Assembly: GCF_002734285.1 (NCBI RefSeq)
Contig: NZ_NSEA01000002.1
Span: 186,001 to 250,000 of the forward strand
Length of the DNA stretch: 64,000 nucleotides
From: Fredinandcohnia onubensis
GTDB lineage: Bacteria; Bacillota; Bacilli; Bacillales; Bacillaceae_L
Direction: 5' to 3'
Part shown: one piece after another, positions 8,868 to 17,085 of the stretch
Layout: each line of letters starts with the position of its first letter
Numbering within the stretch: position 1 is the stretch's first letter
The notes under the pieces: generated by a model
What the model was told of the DNA's origin: nothing
The model's database searches: none
The model's input: only the letters and a program-made list of their open reading frames with translations
Position numbers and translations under genes: made by a program

Positions 8868-9839
8868 TTGAAAAAAATACTCATTATTCACACTGGTGGA
8901 ACAATTGCAATGATGGAGGATAAAGACACCGGGGCGGTACAGCAAAACCAACAAAATCCATTGCTTCTGCACACTGATGCTTTATCATCCATTGCTGATG
9001 TTCAGGTCGAGGATCTATTCCAGTTGCCTTCTCCACATATTACTGAAAAGATTATGTTGTTACTAAAGGAAAAAATTGAAAAAAGTATCAAGGAAGAGAA
9101 TATCGAGGGTGTTGTTATTACTCACGGGACTGACACACTTGAGGAAACGGCTTATTTCCTTGATTTAACCGTTCAATCTGATATACCAATTGTTGTTACT
9201 GGAGCGATGAGATCAAGCAATGAGATTGGGGCAGATGGTCCTTATAATTTGATCTCAGCTGTACGGGTAGCGGCTTCCGATAGCGCAATTGGGAAAGGTG
9301 TTTTAGTTGTCCTAAACGATGAAATACATTCAGCAAAGAACGTAACAAAAACTCACACAAGTAATATTGCTACATTCCAAAGCCCACAGTATGGTCCACT
9401 AGGAATTGTAAGTAAGCGAGAGATTACCTTTCACCATGTACCAACTGTTCGAGAAACATATGAAATAGAAAAGATCACAAAAAATGTTGTCGTACTAAAA
9501 GCATACGCGGGTATGGATGGGTCAATTATTCAAGCGATTCGCTCATTACATCCTGATGGCTTAGTTATCGAAGCCCTTGGACAAGGTAATCTCCCCCCAA
9601 GAATGGTACCAGAGTTAAAGAAGCTTATGGATAGTGGAATACCTGTTGTCTTAGTTTCCCGCTGTTTTAATGGATATGTACAGGAAGTGTACAATTATGA
9701 AGGTGGCGGACGCCAATTAAAAGATTTTGGTGTGATTTTTTCAAATGGTTTAAATGGTCAAAAGGCAAGACTTAAGCTACTAGTCACTTTAGAAATCACA
9801 AATGACCATGATGAACTACAAGAAATGTTTTACAAATAA
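8868..9839 (+). CDS. L-asparaginase (type I, cytosolic)
   Basis: A 323-residue enzyme hydrolysing asparagine to aspartate and ammonia. Both threonine motifs are present: HTGGTIAMM at residues 8-16 and HGTDTLEETA near residue 85. There is no signal peptide, so it is cytosolic. It starts at TTG after GAGGGAG. It is one of the few plus-strand genes and sits between divergent prsW and convergent ypdA, not a B. subtilis location. Whether it should be called ansA cannot be decided from sequence alone. Confidence 0.92.
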   Translation: MKKILIIHTGGTIAMMEDKDTGAVQQNQQNPLLLHTDALSSIADVQVEDLFQLPSPHITEKIMLLLKEKIEKSIKEENIEGVVITHGTDTLEETAYFLDLTVQSDIPIVVTGAMRSSNEIGADGPYNLISAVRVAASDSAIGKGVLVVLNDEIHSAKNVTKTHTSNIATFQSPQYGPLGIVSKREITFHHVPTVRETYEIEKITKNVVVLKAYAGMDGSIIQAIRSLHPDGLVIEALGQGNLPPRMVPELKKLMDSGIPVVLVSRCFNGYVQEVYNYEGGGRQLKDFGVIFSNGLNGQKARLKLLVTLEITNDHDELQEMFYK

Positions 9840-9840
9840 G

Positions 9841-9872
9841 AAAAGGGCGCCAGTATGGTCGCCCTATTTTCT
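9841..9872. terminator. Bidirectional terminator between asparaginase gene and ypdA
   Basis: AAAAGGGCG...CGCCCTATTTT: the stem AGGGCG/CGCCCT has A- and T-rich flanks on both sides and lies between two converging genes. Confidence 0.8.
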
Positions 9873-10829
9873 TTCCATTATTGTTTTTGCAATTAAGTCT
9901 CCATGGAAACGCCCATTTTCAATGAATATCTCATTGGCATTATTACCCGCAGCAATTACACCGGAAATAAAAATACCCTCCACATTTGTTTCCATTGAAT
10001 CAGGGTTAAATAACGGTCTACCTGTTTCTTTATCGATTTCAACATTCATTTTTTGCAGAAAACTGTGATCCGGATGGTAACCAGTCATTGCAAATACATA
10101 TTCATTCTTCACTTGTTTTTTCTCATTCCCAACCTGATAACTAACAGCATCAGGGGTAATTTCAAGGACATTTGCATTAAACTCCATAGTAATAATCCCA
10201 TTTCGTACTAATGCTTCAAATTCTGGCAAAATCCAGGGTTTAATGCTAGGCGAATACTCGGAACCACGATATAAGACTGTTACTCTTGCATCTGCATTTG
10301 CTAGTTCTAATGCTGCGTCCACGCTCGAGTTCTTTCCTCCGATAACGACGACATCCTTATCAAAATATGGGTGTGGCTCTTTAAAATAATGAAACACTTT
10401 AGGTAGATCCTCACCAGGAACATTCATATAGTTTGGATTGTCATAATATCCAGTCGCAATAATGACGTATTTTGATTGATATTTACCCTTTGAAGTAGTG
10501 ATCAGGAACTCTCCATTTTCTTGCTTCAAGACTTCTGCCACTTTTTCAAACGCATTGACTCTAATTTTCTTTCGTTTTGCTACTTCACGATAATAGGCCA
10601 AGGCCTGATTTCTTTTGGGCTTCCGACCTTCAATAATAAATGGTACATCCCCTATTTCTAATTTCTCACTTGAACTAAAAAATGTTTGATGTGTTGGATA
10701 ATGGTATATTGCATTTACAATATTCCCCTTTTCAATCACTAATGGATTGATTCCAATATTCTGCAGTGCGATTGCTGCTGCCAGTCCACAGGGACCCCCA
10801 CCGACAATGACGACTTCTTCCAATTGCAT
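9864..10829 (-). CDS. ypdA: YpdA family bacillithiol disulfide reductase (Bdr)
   Basis: A 321-residue flavoprotein of the thioredoxin-reductase-like group. The FAD-binding GGGPCGLAAA is near residue 10 and the NADPH-binding VVIGGKNSSVDAA is near residue 165. YpdA/Bdr reduces oxidised bacillithiol with NADPH in Firmicutes. The single Cys in GGGPCG is the conserved family cysteine. ATG at 10829 lies six bases after AGGAGTG; an in-frame GTG overlaps the ribosome binding site and is rejected. It is adjacent to gudB as in B. subtilis. Confidence 0.93.
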   Translation of the reverse strand: MQLEEVVIVGGGPCGLAAAIALQNIGINPLVIEKGNIVNAIYHYPTHQTFFSSSEKLEIGDVPFIIEGRKPKRNQALAYYREVAKRKKIRVNAFEKVAEVLKQENGEFLITTSKGKYQSKYVIIATGYYDNPNYMNVPGEDLPKVFHYFKEPHPYFDKDVVVIGGKNSSVDAALELANADARVTVLYRGSEYSPSIKPWILPEFEALVRNGIITMEFNANVLEITPDAVSYQVGNEKKQVKNEYVFAMTGYHPDHSFLQKMNVEIDKETGRPLFNPDSMETNVEGIFISGVIAAGNNANEIFIENGRFHGDLIAKTIMERK

Positions 10830-10849
10830 GTTTGTCACTCCTACTAGTC

Positions 10850-10887
10850 AAAAAAAAATCTCCTACCAAAATGATAGGAGTTTTTTC
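10850..10887 (-). terminator. Terminator of gudB
   Basis: Minus-strand CTCCTA...TAGGAG stem followed by a long T-run, about 90 bases past the gudB stop. Confidence 0.8.
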
Positions 10888-10966
10888 TTGTCTTTGCAAA
10901 TAAAATGATAAATCAAATATGACATACATTTCCTGCCCAGACTTTTTAAACCCACATGAAAATAAG

Positions 10967-12250
10967 TTAAATCCAGCCTCTGAAGCGTGAAGCTTCTGCC
11001 ATTTTTCTTACGCCTACCATGTAGGCTGCAAGTCTCATGTCAACACGTCTATTTTGCGCAGTTGTATAAATATTTTCAAAGGATTTGACCATTACTTTTT
11101 CAAGTTTTTCTTCCACTTCTTCTTCTGACCAGTAATAACCTTGGTTATTTTGAACCCATTCAAAATAAGAAACGGTAACACCACCAGCACTTGCTAAAAC
11201 ATCCGGTACTAGTAGAATCCCTCTTTCAGTTAAGATTTGTGTTGCTTCAAGTGTAGTAGGTCCGTTTGCAGCTTCCACTACTATGCTTGCTTTTATATTA
11301 TGGGCATTCTCTTCAGTAATCTGGTTTTCAATCGCAGCCGGAACAAGAATATCACAATCAAGCTCCAACAATTCCTTGTTGGTGATTGTATCATTAAATA
11401 GCTTCGTAACTGTTCCGAAACTGTCTCGACGATCTAATAGGTAATCAATATCCAGACCATTTGGATCATATAAACCACCATAAGCATCTGAAATACCAAT
11501 TACTTTAGCACCGGCGTCATGCATAAATTTGGATAAAAAGCTACCTGCATTTCCAAAGCCTTGTACAACGACACGGGCCCCTTCTAAGTCAATGCCACGC
11601 TTTTTCGCTGCTTCACGAATACAAATTGTAACTCCCTTAGCAGTTGCAGACTCACGACCATGTGATCCACCTAGCACAAGTGGTTTACCCGTAATAAATC
11701 CAGGTGAGTTAAATTCGTCTATGCGACTATACTCGTCCATCATCCAGGCCATGATTTGTGAATTGGTAAATACATCTGGCGCCGGGATATCCTTTGTAGG
11801 ACCTACGATTTGACTAATTGCACGAACATATCCACGACTTAGTCGTTCAAGCTCACGGAATGACATATCTCTAGGATCACAAATGATTCCACCTTTTCCT
11901 CCACCATATGGTAAATCAACGATACCACATTTTAAACTCATCCAAATCGAAAGCGCTTTAACTTCCTTTTCAGTCACATTTGGATGAAATCGAATTCCAC
12001 CTTTTGTAGGACCTACAGCATCGTTATGCTGTGCGCGATAGCCTGTAAAGATTTTAACAGATCCATCATCCATTCTTACAGGAATTTTTACGGTCATCAT
12101 TCGAATCGGTTCTTTTAATAGTTCATAAACTTCCTCAGGGTACCCTAGTTTTTCTAATGCTTTATGTATAACTGTTTGTGTAGATTTGAGGACATCCATC
12201 TTTTCTTCCTTATTCTGCCCTGAAATGTCCTTTTTGTTTTCGGCTACCAT
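10967..12250 (-). CDS. gudB: NAD-specific glutamate dehydrogenase (active GudB form)
   Basis: A 427-residue hexameric enzyme that oxidises glutamate to 2-oxoglutarate and ammonia. The GDH lysine motif [10 protein letters not shown] and the Rossmann QGFGNAG are present. The laboratory strain B. subtilis 168 carries an inactivating 9-bp duplication (VKAVKA); here the segment reads [11 protein letters not shown] with a single VKA, so the enzyme should be active. ATG at 12250 follows GGGAGG. The gene stands alone with its own promoter and terminator. Confidence 0.96.
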   Translation of the reverse strand: MVAENKKDISGQNKEEKMDVLKSTQTVIHKALEKLGYPEEVYELLKEPIRMMTVKIPVRMDDGSVKIFTGYRAQHNDAVGPTKGGIRFHPNVTEKEVKALSIWMSLKCGIVDLPYGGGKGGIICDPRDMSFRELERLSRGYVRAISQIVGPTKDIPAPDVFTNSQIMAWMMDEYSRIDEFNSPGFITGKPLVLGGSHGRESATAKGVTICIREAAKKRGIDLEGARVVVQGFGNAGSFLSKFMHDAGAKVIGISDAYGGLYDPNGLDIDYLLDRRDSFGTVTKLFNDTITNKELLELDCDILVPAAIENQITEENAHNIKASIVVEAANGPTTLEATQILTERGILLVPDVLASAGGVTVSYFEWVQNNQGYYWSEEEVEEKLEKVMVKSFENIYTTAQNRRVDMRLAAYMVGVRKMAEASRFRGWI

Positions 12251-12353
12251 TTGTAAACCTCCCAAGATTTTTCACAATTCCATTAGAGGATGTTCAAAAA
12301 GTGCGGTGAACTGGCGAATCGAATTTCTCTTATTGTCCACCTTTCCAGTCACT

Positions 12354-12381
12354 AGTATACACCTTCCATATGTTTATGCAA
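12354..12381 (-). promoter_or_regulatory. SigA-type promoter of gudB
   Basis: Minus strand TTGCAT (12376-12381), 16-base spacer, TATACT (12354-12359), about 100 bases upstream of the gudB start. Confidence 0.6.
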
Positions 12382-12384
12382 GAT

Positions 12385-12438
12385 GAAAAATGAAGAATCT
12401 TCATTTTTCTCTCTAAATTGTAAATTAGTTTACAATTT
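12385..12438. repeat. Two adjacent inverted repeats upstream of gudB promoter
   Basis: Repeat 1 (12385-12409): GAAAAATGAAGA-A-TCTTCATTTTTC, 12-bp arms. Repeat 2 (12415-12438): AAATTGTAAA-TTAG-TTTACAATTT, 10-bp arms. Both lie just upstream of the gudB -35 and after the mecB terminator. They are operator-like, but the regulator is unknown. Confidence 0.65.
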
Positions 12439-12462
12439 GAGATTTTAGAGCTAACAACATAA

Positions 12463-12493
12463 AAGAAAAACCCCTAATCAAGGTTAGAGGTCT
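12463..12493 (-). terminator. Terminator of mecB
   Basis: Minus-strand CCTCTAA-CCTTGA-TTAGGGG stem followed by TTTTTCTTTT, directly after the mecB stop. Confidence 0.8.
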
Positions 12494-12496
12494 CCC

Positions 12497-13087
12497 CTAT
12501 TTTTTAATAAAATACTTGTAAATATCTTTCATTGCATTTTCTTTAAAAAGTATTTTCCCATATTCATGGACCCTATATTTTGTAATAGTTGCAGGATTGC
12601 CAAATTCAGCTAAAATGGCAATGACGTTTTCAGTTTGGAGTGTCAAATTATCTTCAAGTAGTAAATAAAAATAGTCTTTAAATGAATATAGTCTTCCACC
12701 ATCTATTGATAAACTTATTAATCTAGTTGAAAGTTGGATCACATCTTCAAATGAGCGAAATTCGTAAAATATATCTTTACTTTCATCAAGCGTAACCTGC
12801 ATTTCAATGTAATCTTCATCCATAAATTCTTCGTCTTCAAGGTCACCTACTGAATTAGTTACGATGATCACCATACCTTGAGCCTGTAAGGAATACACTT
12901 CAACAGCAATAGGACCATCGGCTTCAAAGCCTAATTCGATACTTGCTTCCTCGATCATATCTCGGAATAATTGGTGGACCTTAAGCGAATCCGACAAAAG
13001 ATCATCTTTAGTGAGGCCACGATCAACCAGATCATCGAATGTTAGAAAAATCTTGATTTTATTATAAGTTAAGCGTTCGAGACGCAT
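12497..13087 (-). CDS. mecB: Adaptor protein MecB (YpbH), MecA family
   Basis: A 196-residue adaptor with the MecA-family N-terminal domain (MRLERLTYNKIKIFLTFDDL), an acidic middle (DLEDEEFMDEDY) and the C-terminal ClpC-binding domain. Location next to ypbG and gudB marks it as the MecB (YpbH) paralogue. In B. subtilis it binds ClpC and modulates ClpCP proteolysis and sporulation. It is cytosolic with a normal length of about 190-200. A terminator follows directly. Confidence 0.92.
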   Translation of the reverse strand: MRLERLTYNKIKIFLTFDDLVDRGLTKDDLLSDSLKVHQLFRDMIEEASIELGFEADGPIAVEVYSLQAQGMVIIVTNSVGDLEDEEFMDEDYIEMQVTLDESKDIFYEFRSFEDVIQLSTRLISLSIDGGRLYSFKDYFYLLLEDNLTLQTENVIAILAEFGNPATITKYRVHEYGKILFKENAMKDIYKYFIKK

Positions 13088-13195
13088 TAAAAACCCTCCC
13101 TCACCATCACACCTACAGCAACCGTTTCTTTATTTTATGAAGGAATATAAATTATGTTCTTGGAATTACCGTTGTTGGGACTTTTTTTGCGACGT

Positions 13196-13978
13196 CTATT
13201 CACTTTGTGATGATTGTAGGATAAGTAAATGTGTTTCAGGTGGTGCACCGAGCCTGAGTGGAATACCGGATGTTCCAAATCCATTACTTACGAAAATGGT
13301 CGTTCCATTTTTGTGCTCTACCCCACCTTTAGGATAAAGCCCGAATTTCCAAAACCGGATTTGTCCACCATGGGTATGTCCAGATAATAAAAGACTTATC
13401 CCTTGTTCTGGTTGAAGTTCACTTTTGATTTCTGGATTATGGCTAACCAAAATTTTAAAATCCACCTCATCCCCTGCGTCTAGAAGAGCAAGGTCCAAAC
13501 GACTTCTGCCTTCCCTCAGATCATCTATTCCTAAGAGAGCGAGCTTTTCTCCCTCACCAGTTTCAAAAAACATAGCTGTATTATCAAGAATTTTAATTCC
13601 CATACTTAAAAGAAGAGAATCAAGTTCATGGTAATCAACTTCATAGTCATTATTTCCCCATACAAAGTAAGTCGGCCCAACAATTTTTATTAATTGAAGG
13701 TTCTTCTCCACTCTTTCAAACGGTACTCCCTTTTCGGTTAAATCCCCTCCAATTATAACAATGTCTGCTTTCCCTTTTACTTCATTGATTATATTTTCTG
13801 AAACTTCTCTTCTGTGAATATCTGAAATGAAGAAAATGGTAATCTTTCCAAAGCTTTTTGGGAAGTTCGAAAACGAAAGAGTTTTCGTTATCACACGCTC
13901 CATTCTTGCTTCACGCCACATATAGAGAAGGAGTATTATTCCAACTAAAAGTATACCGTAAAAAATTAGCATGGTCAT
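13196..13978 (-). CDS. ypbG: Metallophosphoesterase YpbG
   Basis: A 260-residue calcineurin-like phosphoesterase with an N-terminal membrane anchor (about residues 3-20). Metal motifs are in order: SDIHRRE, GGDLTEKG, GNND, VSHNP and SGHTHGG. The substrate is unknown; relatives include UDP-2,3-diacylglucosamine hydrolase-like YkuE/YpbG enzymes acting at the membrane. ATG follows TAGGGG. It keeps the B. subtilis position next to mecB. Confidence 0.9.
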   Translation of the reverse strand: MTMLIFYGILLVGIILLLYMWREARMERVITKTLSFSNFPKSFGKITIFFISDIHRREVSENIINEVKGKADIVIIGGDLTEKGVPFERVEKNLQLIKIVGPTYFVWGNNDYEVDYHELDSLLLSMGIKILDNTAMFFETGEGEKLALLGIDDLREGRSRLDLALLDAGDEVDFKILVSHNPEIKSELQPEQGISLLLSGHTHGGQIRFWKFGLYPKGGVEHKNGTTIFVSNGFGTSGIPLRLGAPPETHLLILQSSQSE

Positions 13979-14000
13979 GGTCTTGCCCCTACCTATCTAA

Positions 14001-14411
14001 TCAGCTTTTTACTTTAATTCTTTCGGAGTTTGAACTTTGACTGTATGAAGGTAAATCTACAGTAATGATACCATAAATAATGGAAAAGGCTATCAATAAA
14101 AAAGTTTGCCAAGGACCATATATAAATAAAATCAAATAGCCTCCTACTAAACTTACAGGGATGAATAATTGCATAAATGAAAAACGATTACCTTTAGCCA
14201 TGTGATAAAAGCTTTCAATGGCACCCTTAATTAGCACAGAATGGGCTAAAAACCCGATAAAAAAACAAATCATTAAGATGAAAAACAGGAACGGATTTAT
14301 GATAAAACTTGTTAACAATTGTGGTATTTCAATAATGGAAGTTCCTGATGTTAAAAAAATGAGCATAAACCCGCAAAAAAATCCAATCACTTCATATATA
14401 ATTTTATCCAT
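14001..14411 (-). CDS. Hypothetical membrane protein, four to five helices
   Basis: A 136-residue, very hydrophobic protein with segments at about residues 5-24, 36-57, 83-100 and 103-120 and a short polar tail rich in Ser. ATG follows AGAAGGAGATGGGGGT, a good ribosome binding site, so the gene looks real. It occupies the slot where B. subtilis has ypbF but does not resemble YpbF, whose 3' remnant lies beyond the cotJ genes. The role is unknown. Confidence 0.7.
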   Translation of the reverse strand: MDKIIYEVIGFFCGFMLIFLTSGTSIIEIPQLLTSFIINPFLFFILMICFFIGFLAHSVLIKGAIESFYHMAKGNRFSFMQLFIPVSLVGGYLILFIYGPWQTFLLIAFSIIYGIITVDLPSYSQSSNSERIKVKS

Positions 14412-14570
14412 ACCCCCATCTCCTTCTTATTTCAGATTATGAAGAGAGGATAAAATAGATACAAATTTTCCTATTCAGTATTAAAAATAATTTCCTAGTC
14501 ATTTTTTTATTTCTCCAGCCATAAAGTAAACTGACATCGTTTTGTATTTTGACATCAAGGAGGTTACTTC

Positions 14571-14801
14571 ATGTTTACTACTAGGAAGGCCTATTATCCC
14601 TATGTGAGCCCTTTTGATCCTTGCAAACCAATCACATGTAAAACCTACGTTACTCCTCCAAATCTTTATATAACATTTCAACCAGCAAACCTACCACAAT
14701 TCACTCCAAAGCAAGCATTATACACAGGTACACTTTGGAAAATTTTTTATGATCCGTATTACGGTCCATATGAACCTAAAAGGGAGGCTGAAAATGAATG
14801 A
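14571..14801 (+). CDS. cotJA: Spore coat protein CotJA
   Basis: A 76-residue coat protein rich in Pro, Tyr and Phe (NLYITFQPANLPQF, FYDPYYGPYEP), typical of CotJA. In B. subtilis the cotJ operon is SigE-dependent and its products associate with the inner coat. ATG follows AAGGAGG. Its stop overlaps the cotJB start by four bases (ATGA). I could not find a convincing SigE promoter upstream. Confidence 0.93.
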   Translation: MFTTRKAYYPYVSPFDPCKPITCKTYVTPPNLYITFQPANLPQFTPKQALYTGTLWKIFYDPYYGPYEPKREAENE

Positions 14802-15067
14802 ATCCTAAACAGATGCCCCCAGAGTATTATGCGTTATTAGAAGACTTACAGGCTTTGGATTTTGTCTTAGTAGAACTCACCCTGTATCTAGATACCCACC
14901 CTAATGATTATGAGGCGATTCAACAGTTCAACTCAGTTTCACAGCAACGAAGAAAAGTAGCAAAGCTATATGAGGAAAGGTTTGGGCCATTAACTCAATA
15001 TGGTCGTTATAGCTATTCCAATTATCCTTGGAACTGGGATGACGAACCTTGGCCATGGCAGGTTTAA
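14798..15067 (+). CDS. cotJB: Spore coat protein CotJB
   Basis: An 89-residue coat protein. The helical N-terminal half (PPEYYALLEDLQALDFVLVE) and the aromatic, acidic end (YPWNWDDEPWPWQV) fit CotJB. It is translationally coupled to cotJA and followed 42 bases later by cotJC, which has its own AGGGGAGG ribosome binding site. Confidence 0.93.
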   Translation: MNPKQMPPEYYALLEDLQALDFVLVELTLYLDTHPNDYEAIQQFNSVSQQRRKVAKLYEERFGPLTQYGRYSYSNYPWNWDDEPWPWQV

Positions 15068-15109
15068 CAAAATAATCATTTTGTTCATCAAGGGGAGGAA
15101 TTTATATAA

Positions 15110-15679
15110 ATGTGGATATATGAAAAAAAACTACAGTATCCCGTTAAAGTAAGTACGTGTAATCCAGCTTTAGCTAAATTATTGATTGAACAATATGGTG
15201 GTGCAGACGGTGAGCTTGCGGCTGCATTACGTTATTTAAATCAACGTTACACAATACCTGGTAAAGTGATTGGATTGTTAAATGATATTGGAACTGAAGA
15301 ATTTGCTCATTTAGAAATGATTGCGACAATGGTATATAAACTAACGAAAGACGCAACACCAGAACAACTAAAAGCTGCTGGACTAGGAGCACACTATGTG
15401 AACCATGATTCTGCATTATTTTACGAAAATGCTGGTGGTGTACCATTTACTGCGACATACATCCAGGCAAAAGGCGACCCGATTGCTGATTTATATGAAG
15501 ATATTGCAGCTGAAGAAAAAGCAAGAGCCACTTATCAATGGATTATTAATATGAGTGATGACCCAGACTTAAATGATAGTCTTCGATTTCTTCGAGAAAG
15601 GGAAATTATCCATGCTCAACGTTTTAGAGAAGCTGTTGAAATCCTTAAAGAAGAAAGGGATAAAAAGAAATTTTTCTAA
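15110..15679 (+). CDS. cotJC: Spore coat manganese-catalase family protein CotJC
   Basis: A 189-residue member of the manganese catalase family. Ferritin-like metal ligands appear as GADGELAAALRYL, GTEEFAHLEM and EEKARATYQW. It is thought to be a coat-associated catalase-like protein protecting the spore; activity in this organism is inferred. It is last in cotJABC, ending at a strong hairpin. Confidence 0.94.
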   Translation: MWIYEKKLQYPVKVSTCNPALAKLLIEQYGGADGELAAALRYLNQRYTIPGKVIGLLNDIGTEEFAHLEMIATMVYKLTKDATPEQLKAAGLGAHYVNHDSALFYENAGGVPFTATYIQAKGDPIADLYEDIAAEEKARATYQWIINMSDDPDLNDSLRFLREREIIHAQRFREAVEILKEERDKKKFF

Positions 15680-15681
15680 AT

Positions 15682-15720
15682 GAGTAAATAGCTGAATGCT
15701 ATATTCAGCTATTTACTTTC
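15682..15720. terminator. Terminator after cotJC
   Basis: AGTAAATAGCTGAAT...ATTCAGCTATTTACT hairpin with 15-bp arms, directly after the cotJC stop. It also contains the last codons of the ypbF remnant on the other strand. Confidence 0.75.
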
Positions 15721-15798
15721 ATGATATAAATTCACGTCAAACTCTTTTTTCATCATTTCAAATACCCTCTGGCGCTCACGCCACTGTACTGGTTTCAT
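15709..15798 (-). pseudogene. ypbF: ypbF 3' remnant (DUF2663 C-terminus)
   Basis: Twenty-nine codons after the ypbE stop read MKPVQWRERQRVFEMM, then KKEFDVNLYHESK and a stop. The C-terminus of B. subtilis YpbF, as I remember it, reads YQWEKRERVFHMMKK then NFDINLYHENK, an obvious match. YpbF is about 147 residues and lies between ypbE and ypbG. Here only the end survives, with an in-frame stop just upstream and no ribosome binding site, and cotJABC begins next to it. I read it as a deletion remnant left when the ypbE-ypbG interval was rearranged. Confidence 0.75.
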
Positions 15799-15802
15799 TC
15801 GT

Positions 15803-16480
15803 TTATTTTTTTATCGGTATTTGTAAAACTTGACCTTCAATAACGGTATCACCATTTATATTATTCCATCTTTTGATTAACTCTTCACCAGAGCGACTAT
15901 TATAATATTTCATAGATATCCGATATAATGTTTCATCGGCTTTTACCTTATGATATTTCACATCATAACGGTCCTTTGGCTGTTCCTGAACTGGTTGCTT
16001 TGCCTCTTCATTACTTGCTGTATTTTCATTAACCTGTTGACCTGCTTCTTCTTTAGGTTCCTCTTGTTTATTGACTTCTGGCTGTTTTGCTTCCTCTTGT
16101 TCAACATTTTTTTGTTCTTGTTCAGTTATTTCTGGATCTTGTTTAGTCTCTGTTTCTTCAGTTGGTGTTTCTTCCTCATTATTTTCAGGATAACGAACGG
16201 CCTCGTCTTTATTTTCTTTATTTTCATAGCTAATGCTTTCGAAATTCGCACTCTTTTTTACCGGACTTGCCTCCAGTTTTTCAGGATTCGTATTAAATTT
16301 AAAGCTAAGAATTGCAACAGGAAGTAAAATAAATAAAAGAGCCAACAAGCGAATAATCGGGTATTTTATCTTAAACCGTGTTTTCTTTTTCTTTTGTCTA
16401 TGGATTTCACTTCGAGATGGTAAAGTCGAAGTGCGTTTTTTTATATCAACTGACTTTTCTTCTCCTTCAGGATGCTTCAA
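15803..16480 (-). CDS. ypbE: LysM-domain membrane protein YpbE
   Basis: A 225-residue protein: basic cytosolic N-terminus, one membrane helix (about residues 42-60), a long acidic E/Q/K-rich linker, and a C-terminal LysM domain (VKADETLYRISMKYY...GQVLQIPI). This topology places the LysM outside the membrane for peptidoglycan binding. Its start overlaps the ypbD stop (ATGA type). The role is not established. Confidence 0.9.
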   Translation of the reverse strand: MKHPEGEEKSVDIKKRTSTLPSRSEIHRQKKKKTRFKIKYPIIRLLALLFILLPVAILSFKFNTNPEKLEASPVKKSANFESISYENKENKDEAVRYPENNEEETPTEETETKQDPEITEQEQKNVEQEEAKQPEVNKQEEPKEEAGQQVNENTASNEEAKQPVQEQPKDRYDVKYHKVKADETLYRISMKYYNSRSGEELIKRWNNINGDTVIEGQVLQIPIKK

Positions 16481-17079
16481 GACGATACCCCCTCTTTTTG
16501 AGCACGCAAATAATCAATTCTAAGCTTTACTGCCAAAATAAAATCTATCAAAAAATGAGCATATACAGTAATCCAAAGATTTTGATAAACCTCATAAATA
16601 TAACCTAATAAAAAGCTTAAAATAACAACAGACAATAGTAGAACCCACTTATGTAAATAGCGTACATGTAATAATGCAAAAATAACACTAGCAATAATCA
16701 GTCCAAAATGGGTCTGAATAACACCTCTAAATAAAATCTCTTCCGCAAAGGAAATTAATAAGCATAAAATAAAAATATGCGGAATACTTCTTTTTTGGAA
16801 AATTCTTTCGTTAATACCACCATCATCATACATTGCTTCTGGAAGCCATTTTACAAGCAATAAATCAATAATAACAACAGCAATTGCAAATCCAGAACCA
16901 ATAAGAAGAATATTCCAATCCTTCCAATGCCAGAGCTCCATAAATGATGACCAATGATCAAATAGGAAAAAACCAAGCCCTAAAGACAAAATTAATAAGA
17001 TTCCTTGTGTTAGATAAAGGTGAAAAACGATTTCTTTATCTGCTAAATTTTTGACAATATCAGCTTGGCGCCTACCCAT
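16477..17079 (-). CDS. ypbD: CPBP (CAAX-like) intramembrane metalloprotease YpbD
   Basis: A 200-residue protein with about six membrane segments. The abortive-infection/CPBP motifs are present: EEILFRG near residue 112 and FALLHVRY near residue 137. The substrate is unknown. It lies six bases after recS and overlaps ypbE, forming part of the ypbB-recS-ypbD-ypbE run. Confidence 0.9.
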   Translation of the reverse strand: MGRRQADIVKNLADKEIVFHLYLTQGILLILSLGLGFFLFDHWSSFMELWHWKDWNILLIGSGFAIAVVIIDLLLVKWLPEAMYDDGGINERIFQKRSIPHIFILCLLISFAEEILFRGVIQTHFGLIIASVIFALLHVRYLHKWVLLLSVVILSFLLGYIYEVYQNLWITVYAHFLIDFILAVKLRIDYLRAQKEGVSS

Positions 17080-17085
17080 AATTTT

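Noticed and set aside
14440-14570. SigE promoter for cotJABC
   Set aside because: Fragments such as GATACAAA and GCCATAAAG are present but not at acceptable spacing for a SigE promoter.
15950-16327. 125-codon plus-strand frame rich in Phe and Leu
   Set aside because: It is antisense to the Glu-rich linker of ypbE.
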